From: Streptomyces xiaopingdaonensis
Lineage (GTDB): Bacteria > Actinomycetota > Actinomycetes > Streptomycetales > Streptomycetaceae
Assembly: GCF_000262345.1 (NCBI RefSeq)
Contig: NZ_AJTQ01000168.1
Location: forward strand, 17,286 to 81,285
Reading direction: 5' to 3'
DNA length: 64,000 nt
Under the pieces are notes generated by a model. That model did no database searches, was not told the DNA's origin, and worked only from the letters and a program-made list of their open reading frames with translations. Shown one piece after another: positions 22,997-30,643 of this stretch. The translations under genes were made by a program, and so were the position numbers. The first letter of the stretch is position 1. The number at the start of each line of letters is the position of its first letter.

Positions 22997-23161
22997 TCAC
23001 AGGCACCAGTGGCAGGCGGCGTAGCCGGCGCTCAGCAGCACGGGCACCTCGCGCCGCCGCGCCTCGTCGAACGCCTCCGGTGTCCACGACCACCAGTCGA
23101 CGGGATTGTCGGCGTGCTGGACAAGGTAGGGCGACTGGGACTGGGCAAGTCGGTTGGCCAT
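22997..23161 (-). pseudogene. Truncated second copy of the DUF255 gene (first 54 codons)
   Basis: On the minus strand, 54 residues from an ATG at 23161 match the N-terminus of the intact protein at 12248-14290: [17 protein letters not shown], then [15 protein letters not shown]. Similarity stops exactly at the CHWC motif, followed by a leucine and TGA. The residues differ at about a quarter of positions, so this is a diverged copy rather than a recent duplicate. It may be the stump of the original chromosomal gene, or one brought in with the island. Confidence 0.85.
23004..23027. repeat. 24-bp direct repeat, copy 2 (inside the DUF255 remnant)
   Basis: An exact match, in the same orientation, to 14136-14159, 8.87 kb away. 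It is the last sequence shared between the remnant and the intact gene, so it marks a recombination breakpoint. Confidence 0.8.
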
Positions 23162-23480
23162 ATCCCCACCCTCGCACGGAGAAAGACCCCACCAACTACG
23201 CGAGGACGCGCGCTCATGCACTGCCCGGACACGGTCGGCACGAGGCTGCGGACATGTCGAACCACCGACTCCGCTGAGGCGCCGGACAGGCAGCAGGCCG
23301 TTGCCAGGCTGTCCTCGTTAGATCCCAATCACCGGTGACAGTGCCGCCCAGTGTGCGATATCCCGTGAGTTTCCCTGAGAGCCCCGCTGAGTCACCAGCC
23401 CAGTGGCCAGGGGGTTCTTCCTCGTTCACGTGCTCTGTCGGCTCCCCGCATAACTTCGGGATTTTTGAAGCGTTCTCACC
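23162..23480. other. Gene-free stretch before the recombinase remnant
   Basis: No supported gene in 319 bases. It contains the region upstream of both the DUF255 remnant and the decayed recombinase. The DNA near 23450-23480 is locally AT-richer and may hold an old promoter. No repeat array is seen. Confidence 0.4.
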
Positions 23481-24380
23481 TTGTCCGACCGATCTCCAGC
23501 CGGGCCGAAGGCGAGGAGGCTCGGGTTGGCGGCGCTGGCAGTCGTACGGGACCTGCGTGAGCACTGGGCGCCCGCGTCGGCGAGGAACTGCAGAGGCTCG
23601 AGACCGACGTGCTGTCCGGGTTGGTCCTCACGCGGGCCTCGGCGGGGCTGGCGGACGGCACTGTCCGCGGAGACGTCGGTCATCTGGATCGAATCAGCTC
23701 CTGGTTCGGTCGGCCGCTGTGAGAGATGGAGCCCCCGACGCGGACGTGTACTTCGGGAAGGTGCTGCGGCCACCCGGCTGGGCCAGTCGCAGGCGCTTGG
23801 CACGTACTTCATGTCCCTGGAGCTACGGCACAAGGTCGATCTCCACCGGACGACCGGCCGGGTGGTCGAGTGCCCGATCGACGAGATGAACCCTGGGCCA
23901 CTTCGGCAAGCTCCATGTCCGCCACAGCAAGGGGGCCCGCGGCTCGGGCCCGCGTGAGTGGATGGTGCCGCTGATCAACGGTGCTGATCGGGCACTGCGG
24001 TGGTTCACCGAGCACGTGTGGGGTCAGTTCGATGACGATCACACGGGCTCGGCGCCCCGTTGTTCCCGAGCGAGCGGAAGAGCACCGACGGTTCCGCCCG
24101 CCGGGTCGGCGACGACGCCCTGCGCAACGCTCTCGACAAGGCCGTCGAGGCTCATCTGCCGAGCTGCGCGGGCAAGTTGACGCCGCACATCCTGCGCCAT
24201 TTCTGCGCATCTCAACTCCACGGGAATCAACTGGACTTGCTTGCAATTCAGGAGACCCTTGGGCATTACTGGATCAATGTGACCATGCGGTATATCCACG
24301 TACAACAGATCCGGGTCGAGGACGCCTGGGTCGCCGGGACGGAACGGGCCGCGAAGCGACTGGAAGGACTGGCCCGATGA
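23481..24380 (+). pseudogene. Decayed tyrosine recombinase (phage-type integrase)
   Basis: Pieces of one tyrosine recombinase lie in all three frames. They read, in order, RRLGLAALAVVRDLREHWAP, a frameshift, LETDVLSGLVLTRASAGLAD, an in-frame TGA at 23720-23722, another frameshift before DADVYFGKVLR, then TYFMSLELRHKVDLHR. An internal deletion near 23890 removes the first catalytic arginine region. The C-terminal catalytic part survives: LTPHILRHFCASQLHG (H-x-x-R), IQETLGHYWINVTMRYIHV (the GH and the nucleophile tyrosine). It cannot be functional. The stop overlaps the next gene as ATGA. Confidence 0.85.
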
Positions 24381-24709
24381 GGTGGAACCTGCGGCTGACC
24401 GCCGCGAACACAGGTACCTGGAAGGCGTCCGCGCTCCAGCGGAGCCTGGCCGAGCACGGCCTGGCCATCTCGGTCGGCAAAGTGTCCGGGCTGAGGTCCG
24501 GTCAGCCGGTCTCGCTGAAGCTGGTGGACCTGGACGTCATCTGCGTGGTCCTCGGCTGCGAGATCGGCGACCTGCTGATCCCCGAACCTGAAAAGGTCCA
24601 CCGTCCCGGCCTAGCAGAGGAGACCGAATGGGCCGCGGTCGGCGCGAGAACCGCCGCACCGAAGGTGATCCCCAAGCGCCAGGACGGCCGGTCGCTGCCG
24701 CCCGAGTGA
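24377..24709 (+). CDS. Cro/CI-type HTH protein of the recombinase operon
   Basis: A 110-residue protein with an XRE-like helix-turn-helix in its first 75 residues (KASALQRSLAEHGLAISVGKVSGLRSGQPVSLKLVDLDVICVVLGCEIGDLLIPEPE, read in parts). The start overlaps the recombinase stop by 4 bases, the arrangement seen when such HTH proteins accompany actinobacterial tyrosine recombinases. The frame is open and codon use is normal, so it may still be made although its partners are broken. A role in excision or repression is inferred from context only. Confidence 0.75.
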   Translation: MRWNLRLTAANTGTWKASALQRSLAEHGLAISVGKVSGLRSGQPVSLKLVDLDVICVVLGCEIGDLLIPEPEKVHRPGLAEETEWAAVGARTAAPKVIPKRQDGRSLPPE

Positions 24710-24713
24710 GCCG

Positions 24714-24964
24714 ATGGCACGGTTCCCGAAGGGCTACGTCAAGCCCACCGATTCCTGCGGCAGCTGCGTGGCTTGGGGAAACAGCGGCCGCCTTTGCCCC
24801 ACCTGCTACATGGCCGCGGCCACAACGCAGCCGCATGCACCGGCTGCCGTCGCACCCAGCCGCTGAAGTGGAACTACTGCCGCCTGTGCTGGTGCCCGGC
24901 GCGAGTCCTGCAGAGCTGCATGGCTCCGGAGCATTCGCTCGCAGGGCGCTGCTGCGACCTGTGA
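24714..24964 (+). pseudogene. Frameshifted zinc-ribbon protein of the recombinase operon
   Basis: It begins MARFPKGYVKPTDSCGSC five bases after the HTH gene. It has Cys pairs CGSC and CPTC, but the frame closes after 50 residues. Cysteine pairs resume in a shifted frame (ACTGC, YCRLCWC) and end at 24964. Together they look like one multi-zinc-ribbon protein with a frameshift and a truncated C-terminus. It is the third member of the recombinase-HTH-zinc-ribbon trio. Confidence 0.65.
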
Positions 24965-25095
24965 ATGCCCGATCGGCGGGGCCCGCGACTCTGCACGTAC
25001 GGTCCCGCCCCCGCGCCGGGATCGTGGGTCGAACGCGGCAGTAGCCCCAACCCCTCCTTCTTGTGCAAGTGACAGTAACTGAAGTACCTTGCGGC

Positions 25096-25839
25096 ATGCA
25101 ACATGACGCATGGTCACCACCGCCTGTCTTACTGACGGTCGATCTCGTGATCCTGACGCTGCGGGAGGGCGACCTGCACGTCCTCCTGGTGGAGCGCGGC
25201 GAAGACCCCTTCCGCGGTATGTCCGCTCTGCCTGGAGGATTTCTGAACCACGACGGCGAGGAGATCTTGGATGCCGCTCATCGCGAACTGAGCGAGGAAA
25301 CGGCCCTGGCGTCCAGCTGGGTCCACCTTGAACAGCTGGGTCTGTACGGGGAATCGGGCCGTGATCCCCGGGGTCGAGTCGTCTCCGTGGCGCACCTGGC
25401 GATCGCTCCGGGACTGCCCGACCCGGTCGCGGGAACGGATGCCACCGATGCCGCGTGGGTTCCCGCGCACGCCGTGCTGTCGGGAAAGGTGAAACTCGCC
25501 TTCGACCACCGTCGAATCGCAACGGACGGGATCGAACACGCACGTACCAAGCTCGAGTTCTCGCCGCTTGCCACGGCCTTCTGCAGCACGGAATTCACCA
25601 TCACAGAGCTGCAGCAGGTATACGAGGCCGTTTGGGGCACCGCGCTCGACACTCGCAATTTTTACCGCAAGGTCCAGGCAGCGGAGGGATTCATAATTCC
25701 CGTCGGCACGAACCGCAGGAGCACGGGCGGACGGCCCGCACGACTGTACCGGGCCGGTCCGAAGACCGTGCTGTTCCCACCACTGATCCGCCCCGCGCCG
25801 CCTGCAACGGAAGCGAACACGAGAGAGGAAGAGGAATAG
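25096..25839 (+). CDS. NrtR-like regulator: Nudix domain plus winged HTH
   Basis: A 247-residue protein. The Nudix domain (about residues 12-150) has the box LPGGFLNHDGEE...AAHRELSEETAL. The REL-x-EE core is kept, but there is a one-residue insertion before the first glutamate and alanine replaces the usual glycine, so catalysis is uncertain. The C-terminal NrtR-type winged HTH reads FTITELQQVYEAVWGTALDTRNFYRKVQ, then GGRPARLYRAG. Known NrtR proteins are repressors that sense ADP-ribose or related NAD metabolites. Leucine 12 is a TTA codon. The stop abuts the next start with no gap, so it heads a four-gene operon. The ATG at 25096 is chosen over a start 11 codons earlier because the domain begins after it. 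Confidence 0.85.
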   Translation: MQHDAWSPPPVLLTVDLVILTLREGDLHVLLVERGEDPFRGMSALPGGFLNHDGEEILDAAHRELSEETALASSWVHLEQLGLYGESGRDPRGRVVSVAHLAIAPGLPDPVAGTDATDAAWVPAHAVLSGKVKLAFDHRRIATDGIEHARTKLEFSPLATAFCSTEFTITELQQVYEAVWGTALDTRNFYRKVQAAEGFIIPVGTNRRSTGGRPARLYRAGPKTVLFPPLIRPAPPATEANTREEEE

Positions 25840-27003
25840 ATGTCGAAAGGCTCGGTGGTGATTCTCACCGCCCTCAATCTCGAGTATCAAACCGTACGCC
25901 AGAAGCTGGCGAGTCCGCAGACGCACCGCCATGAGCGTGGTACCCGGTTCGAAGTGGGGACCGTGCAGGGTACGTCGTGCCGTGTCGCGCTCGGCCTGAC
26001 AAGCAAGGGGAACCATTCTGCCGCGGTGATCGCCGAACGCGCGATTCAGGAGTTCTCGCCGGTGGCCGTGCTGTTCGTCGGGGTCGCCGGCGCTTTATGG
26101 GACTCCATCAGACTGGGTGACGTCGTCATGGCGTCACACGTGTACGCATACCACGGTGGGACCAGCGAGGACGACGGGCTCAAAGCACGCCCGCGGGTGT
26201 GGGAAGCACCGCACGGCATCAGCCAGCTCGCCTCGCACCTGGCCCGCATGAACGACTGGGCGGATTCTGCCTCCAGTCAGGAGGACGCGCCACAGGTTCG
26301 CTTCGGGGCGGTCGCCGCCGGCGAGGTCGTCCAGAACTCAAAGGTTTCGGCCGAGGCGAAGTGGATCCGGCAGCACTACAACGACGCACTCGCCATCGAG
26401 ATGGAGGCGGCCGGTGTGGCGCAGGCCGGCCATCTCAACGGGGCCCCGGTGGCCATCATTCGAGGAATCAGCGACCGGGCGGACGGCACGAAGAACAGCA
26501 CGGACGACCGCAACTGGCAGCCGCAGGCCGCAGCAAACGCGGCGGCATTCGCTATCCGACTGGTGGTGGAACTGGCAGCGGAACAAGAGGAGGCTGCCGT
26601 GCGCCGGGACGACAGGGCCCCTTCGGCTGACCGGCCCGACCGGCACGTCAGCAACACCGCTCACAACAGCACCGTCGGCATCATGGCCGGCTCGGTCACG
26701 GGCAGCAGCGTTCACATGACCACGGCTCCGCTTGAGTCCAGCCCGACGAACCTGATCGTGACGCTCAACGGTTTCCGTGAAAGTTTGAGACGGCACCGTG
26801 CTGAAGGCGCCCTCGACGAGGACACGTATCGGGAGGCCCTGTCCGACCTGGACTCCGCCCTCCGGTCGGCCGGGGGAAACACCCCGGATTCATCGAAGCA
26901 GGCGATCATGGCGCTCAGGAGACTGCGCGGACTGGTCGTGGAGTGCCCTGCGCTGATGGCCGAGCTGGCCCCCTTGGTCACCACAGCCGGAGACCGGGCA
27001 TGA
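25840..27003 (+). CDS. PNP-family nucleosidase effector with internal signalling-type motif
   Basis: A 387-residue protein. Residues about 4-245 form a nucleoside phosphorylase/MTA-SAH-nucleosidase fold: VVILTALNLEYQTV, LFVGVAGALWDSIRLGDVVMAS, the substrate-binding DALAIEMEAAGVAQAG, and IRGISDRADG with the catalytic aspartate. A short motif NSTVGIMAGSVTGSSVH follows at 276-292, then a helical tail of about 95 residues. PNP-family domains are known immune effectors that cleave ATP in some anti-phage systems. The same motif recurs at the start of the next protein. Leucine 86 is a TTA codon. It is coupled to both neighbours (starts at the preceding stop; ATGA overlap with the next). The true substrate is unknown. 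Confidence 0.85.
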   Translation: MSKGSVVILTALNLEYQTVRQKLASPQTHRHERGTRFEVGTVQGTSCRVALGLTSKGNHSAAVIAERAIQEFSPVAVLFVGVAGALWDSIRLGDVVMASHVYAYHGGTSEDDGLKARPRVWEAPHGISQLASHLARMNDWADSASSQEDAPQVRFGAVAAGEVVQNSKVSAEAKWIRQHYNDALAIEMEAAGVAQAGHLNGAPVAIIRGISDRADGTKNSTDDRNWQPQAAANAAAFAIRLVVELAAEQEEAAVRRDDRAPSADRPDRHVSNTAHNSTVGIMAGSVTGSSVHMTTAPLESSPTNLIVTLNGFRESLRRHRAEGALDEDTYREALSDLDSALRSAGGNTPDSSKQAIMALRRLRGLVVECPALMAELAPLVTTAGDRA

Positions 27004-28988
27004 GCGACGGCAGCGGTGCCACGTACAGCTCGGCCGCGTACGGCTCCAACGTCGGGATCCAGGCGGAGACCGTACACAACTCCAACGTCTACTTCGTCCA
27101 CCCGGATGCTTCGCCGCAGGAGAAGTACAGGGTGGGAGTACAGCTTCTGGAAGACGGAATCCCCAGCCGTGCCCGCGAAATGATCACGGACGCGATCGCT
27201 CACGGCTACCACAACGCGGAGGTACGCTTTCACTGGGTGCTCGCCATGCTCAGCGCACGCACCTACCACGACCTCAGCGTCGAAGAGATCCAGCGGCTGC
27301 ACCACGCCTCTGGGCTCGTGCGGGCCTACGCCGAGGACGAGTGGAAGGACGCCCTGCGCGTCACTTTCGACCTGCTAGCGGCGCTCGGCACTGCGAGCGG
27401 AGCAACCGGACCTGTACTGAAGCAGCTGCAGGACCTGCCGTCCCGCCAGCATGATGCGATCCTTCGCCACCTCGATCACATGCTCAGCGGAGGACTGAAG
27501 GACGATCTGTGGGCGGAGACCCTCGAACGGGCTGAGGCGGAGCGCTTCGGCAACGACCGGGTCGGACGGGTCTGGGCCTATTTCGAGCCCTCCCCCATCG
27601 GGGCGCGTGCCGTCCTCCCCCGCCTGAGCACTGATGCCGCTACCGCTGCCCGGGCGGCCCTCCCGCTCCGGCTGGTCCTGTTCGTGGTCAGCAGTGCGAT
27701 CCTCGGGGCCCTGGCATGGATCGCGCATCCGGCCCAGGCGGTCTTCGAGTTACTGGTGGCACTCGTAGCGGGCCGCGCCGCGGCCCGCTACGGCGTCCAG
27801 TGGTGGGGACGGAAACTTCGACCGGACCACGCGGCCGGGGCCAGCACCCAACAGCCGCACGGTCCCGGACCGGCCGGGGACAAGTTCACCAAAAGCGTCC
27901 ACAGCAAGTTCGATCACTACTTCAGCGTCCGCACACCCCACGGATTCACCCCGAAAGCCTGGCTCGCACACACCGCTGAGGTCCGCAGCGGCCTGGCCGC
28001 CGAAATCGCGGACCTCTATCGGGAGAGCCGGATCAGTGTGGACCGGGTCACCTGGCTGATCCGGTACCTCGCCGAGGAGAGCAGGAACCGCCACAACAAC
28101 GGCACCCTCTTCGATCAGCGCAGCCAGGACCGGACGCCGGCCAGGACGAAGGTCCTGACCGTGGCATCCCTCATTGTTCTCGGTGCCGTGGTTCTGTCAG
28201 CGTTCGGCACGGCGGTGTCGGGCGCTGCGCAGCCGCGGCCACTGTGGGCGTTCCTGGCCTTGCTCGGTGCGACCTGGTCGGGTCACGCGGTCGCTCAGCT
28301 GTGGCTGGAGTTCCGGCGTGAAAGACACCGAGTGGTCCGGGAGGCTCGGGAGTACCAGGAGGAGCTGGCCGCGCGGCAGAAGGCTCATCAGCGTTGGAAG
28401 GCGTTCCTGGACGAGACCCGCCCCAGCGAGCGGGAGATGGAGACCTGGCTCACCTGCGACAAGACTTCGTTCGTGGACGAGGCGCTGCGGCACCACCGGC
28501 TCACCTGGCGGGACCTGATCACGCACACCATCCTGGCGGCCCCGGCGCCCCCCTACAGACGAGCCCGGGTCCGGGGTGGCCCGTGGCGGTACTCGCGCTA
28601 CGTCATCCGCCTGTTCCTGTTCACCCGGGACGGCATCCGCGAGATCAGCTCCGAGGTCAAGTTCGTCGACTCGACGCGCAGGAACGAGCAGCGGAGCAAC
28701 TACCGGTTCGACGCACTTTCCTCGGTGCAGGTGACGGAGAACGCGGATGTCGGCTACGACCTGGAACTCGTCCTCACCAACGGGCCAGCCCGGAAGATCC
28801 GTGTCAAGGACGCCGATGCCCATCAACTGGCACCGGACGAGAGCGCCCGGGAGATTTCCGAGATCAGTCTCAGTTCGGCCGGCTTCACCCATACTTTCCG
28901 CCTCCTGGAGGGGATCGCAGCGGACGGGAAGGACTGGCTCGAACGGCACAGCCCCGACGATCTGACGCCCTTCCAGGTCGCCGACTGA
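27000..28988 (+). CDS. Large membrane protein with N-terminal motif matching the nucleosidase
   Basis: A 662-residue protein I cannot place in a named family. Residues 14-32 (YGSNVGIQAETVHNSNVYF) align with the motif in the preceding nucleosidase. A helical domain of about 180 residues follows (PDASPQEKYRVGVQLLEDG...HWVLAMLSARTY). Two hydrophobic hairpins lie near residues 225-270 and 385-440. The C-terminal 190 residues are soluble and beta-rich (VIRLFLFTRDGIREISSEVKF). It probably sits in the membrane with both ends in the cytoplasm. Leucine 251 is a TTA codon. It overlaps the nucleosidase gene by 4 bases. A sensor or anchoring role is inference. Confidence 0.75.
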   Translation: MSDGSGATYSSAAYGSNVGIQAETVHNSNVYFVHPDASPQEKYRVGVQLLEDGIPSRAREMITDAIAHGYHNAEVRFHWVLAMLSARTYHDLSVEEIQRLHHASGLVRAYAEDEWKDALRVTFDLLAALGTASGATGPVLKQLQDLPSRQHDAILRHLDHMLSGGLKDDLWAETLERAEAERFGNDRVGRVWAYFEPSPIGARAVLPRLSTDAATAARAALPLRLVLFVVSSAILGALAWIAHPAQAVFELLVALVAGRAAARYGVQWWGRKLRPDHAAGASTQQPHGPGPAGDKFTKSVHSKFDHYFSVRTPHGFTPKAWLAHTAEVRSGLAAEIADLYRESRISVDRVTWLIRYLAEESRNRHNNGTLFDQRSQDRTPARTKVLTVASLIVLGAVVLSAFGTAVSGAAQPRPLWAFLALLGATWSGHAVAQLWLEFRRERHRVVREAREYQEELAARQKAHQRWKAFLDETRPSEREMETWLTCDKTSFVDEALRHHRLTWRDLITHTILAAPAPPYRRARVRGGPWRYSRYVIRLFLFTRDGIREISSEVKFVDSTRRNEQRSNYRFDALSSVQVTENADVGYDLELVLTNGPARKIRVKDADAHQLAPDESAREISEISLSSAGFTHTFRLLEGIAADGKDWLERHSPDDLTPFQVAD

Positions 28989-29008
28989 TCCTGGAATCGA
29001 GCACAGGA

Positions 29009-29548
29009 ATGGCTGTGACCTCCATGGACGATGTCACCGAGAGCAAACTTCTGCTGGCCGAGTACGACCGCCTCAAGGAGGAACAGAAGACCCGCATAGG
29101 GTTCCGCGACAACCTGCTCTACTTCACGCTCGCTGCGGTCACCGCGGTCGTAGCGATCACCGTGCACAGCGGACAGTCCCGACTGTTGCTCTCGGCGCCC
29201 GCGATTTGCCTGATCCTGGGCTGGACCTACCTGGTCAATGACGAGAAGATCTCGGCGATCGGCTACTACGTCCGCGACCAACTGGGGCCGCGTCTGGGGG
29301 AACTCTCCTCCGCCCGGGGCACGGTGTTCGGCTGGGAGATCTACCACCGCAACGTTACGGGCCGCAGCATGCGTAAGCGGCTTCAGACCGCGGTGGACCT
29401 GTTCACATACCTGATCCTGCCGATGGTCTGCACGACCGCGTTCTGGTGCTCTCCCGCCGCTCGGCCCCTGCTCGTACTCACTTCACTCGTCCAGACGCTC
29501 GCCTTGGCTGTATTGGGCTGGCAGTTCCTGCGACGTACGGAGCGGTAG
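29009..29548 (+). CDS. Four-helix small membrane protein
   Basis: A 179-residue protein with a charged N-terminus (LLLAEYDRLKEEQKTRIGFRDN) and four hydrophobic segments in two hairpins: LLYFTLAAVTAVVAITV and LLLSAPAICLILGWTYLV, then LFTYLILPMVCTTAFW and LVLTSLVQTLALAVLGWQFL. I do not know its function. The layout of a cytoplasmic helix plus two helical hairpins resembles small pore-forming effectors of bacterial conflict systems, which is inference only. It is last in the operon, 20 bases after the preceding stop. A start five codons later (29024) is possible. Confidence 0.75.
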   Translation: MAVTSMDDVTESKLLLAEYDRLKEEQKTRIGFRDNLLYFTLAAVTAVVAITVHSGQSRLLLSAPAICLILGWTYLVNDEKISAIGYYVRDQLGPRLGELSSARGTVFGWEIYHRNVTGRSMRKRLQTAVDLFTYLILPMVCTTAFWCSPAARPLLVLTSLVQTLALAVLGWQFLRRTER

Positions 29549-29591
29549 CACCAGGCCCTCGCCAGGCACGCGTACGACACCTCCGACCTCA

Positions 29592-29924
29592 GGGTGCGAG
29601 TCGACCTCCGCTGCACAGTCAGCAGGCGTCCGACTCGGGCTCGGACAGTTCGTCAGGGAGGGGCCATCCAGCACCTTCGGAGAGCCCGGACAGACCCATC
29701 CCGCCCGACGGCTGTGGCAGCAGTGGCTCGACGCCGTCCACGCATGCGAGAAGGAGGGCCTGCACTGGCCGAACGGAGCCGAGAAGACCGCCATGATCCT
29801 CTGGTCCGCGCTCTTCGGCCGCTTCGCCCTGTGGACCTCCACCTTCGGCGAGCACGACCCCCGGACGCTCACCGACTTCGCCGAGACCCTCGTCGACGCC
29901 ACCTTGCGAGACGCCCACCGGTGA
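29592..29924 (+). pseudogene. C-terminal fragment resembling a TetR ligand-binding domain
   Basis: An open frame without a start codon ends at 29924. Its last 70 residues (LWQQWLDAVHACEKEGL, then TAMILWSALFGRFALWTS and DFAETLVDATLRDA) have the hydrophobic helix pattern of the C-terminal domain of TetR regulators. No DNA-binding domain is present upstream. It looks like a stump left when the island inserted or was rearranged. Confidence 0.4.
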
Positions 29925-29961
29925 CGCGGGACGGCGAACGCACAGGCGGCCCCCCGCACGG

Positions 29962-30555
29962 TCACGGTGAGACGATCTCTGCCACCGCGTCGCGGACCTG
30001 CTGGGTGCGCTCGTCCGCGTCACCGCTCTCACCGAGCGCGTAGAAGGCCGCGGCGACGCCTCCGACGAACGCGCCCACCAGGGCCGCGGCCTGCACCGCT
30101 TCCAGCCGGGGGAAGGCCTCCCTCAAGGCGGCGGTGATCTGCCTCTGCGCCTCGAGCTGCAGCCGCAGCGCCCTGGCCTGGACAGCGGGGACGTGCGGCA
30201 AGAGCCGCATCCGCAACTGGGCGACCGGGCTCGACGCCTCCTCGTCGATCGACGCACTGCTCAAGCCCCGCAACAGCACCTGGGCCGGCGTCTCGGACGG
30301 GGAGCGCTCGGCGATCGCCCGCAGCGCGGTCGTGACGCGGGGATCGGCCTCGGGGAAGAGCAGCTGCTCCTTGGTCTCGAAGTACGCGGAGAACGTGCGG
30401 GTGCCGATGTCTGCTGCGGCGGCGATGTCCGCAACGGTCGTCTCGTCGTAGCCGCGCTCCGTGAACAGCCGGTACCCGGCATCGATCAGCCGAGCACGCG
30501 TGCGCTGCCGCTTGCGCTCCCGCAGCGAGAGGCCCTTGTCAGAGATGTCATCCAC
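29962..30555 (-). CDS. TetR-family regulator, divergent from a flavin monooxygenase
   Basis: A 197-residue TetR regulator. HTH at about residues 12-58: LRERKRQRTRARLIDAGYRLFTERGYDETTVADIAAAADIGTRTFSAYFETKEQLLF, read in parts. The C-terminal domain is a generic helical bundle. The GTG at 30555 gives a normal TetR length. It is divergent from the monooxygenase gene across 88 bases that hold two inverted repeats, so it most likely represses that gene and itself. Confidence 0.9.
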   Translation of the reverse strand: MDDISDKGLSLRERKRQRTRARLIDAGYRLFTERGYDETTVADIAAAADIGTRTFSAYFETKEQLLFPEADPRVTTALRAIAERSPSETPAQVLLRGLSSASIDEEASSPVAQLRMRLLPHVPAVQARALRLQLEAQRQITAALREAFPRLEAVQAAALVGAFVGGVAAAFYALGESGDADERTQQVRDAVAEIVSP

Positions 30556-30586
30556 GGCCGACAGAATACAACGCCGCCTGCCGCGT

Positions 30587-30625
30587 TGCAGTCGCTGCAT
30601 TTTTGCTCTTGCTGCTGAACAGCAG
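30587..30625. promoter_or_regulatory. Two inverted repeats, putative TetR operator
   Basis: TGCAG-TCG-CTGCA lies at 30587-30599, and CTGCTG-AA-CAGCAG at 30612-30625. Both are in the short divergent region between the TetR and monooxygenase genes and share the CTGC/GCAG half-site. They are likely operator sites. Confidence 0.55.
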
Positions 30626-30643
30626 AGGCTGCATGATGGAGGC

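Noticed and set aside
22741..23480. A CRISPR array or cas1-cas2 remnants after cas6e
   Set aside because: No repeated 28-29-base unit and no Cas1 or Cas2 sequence pattern could be found on either strand.
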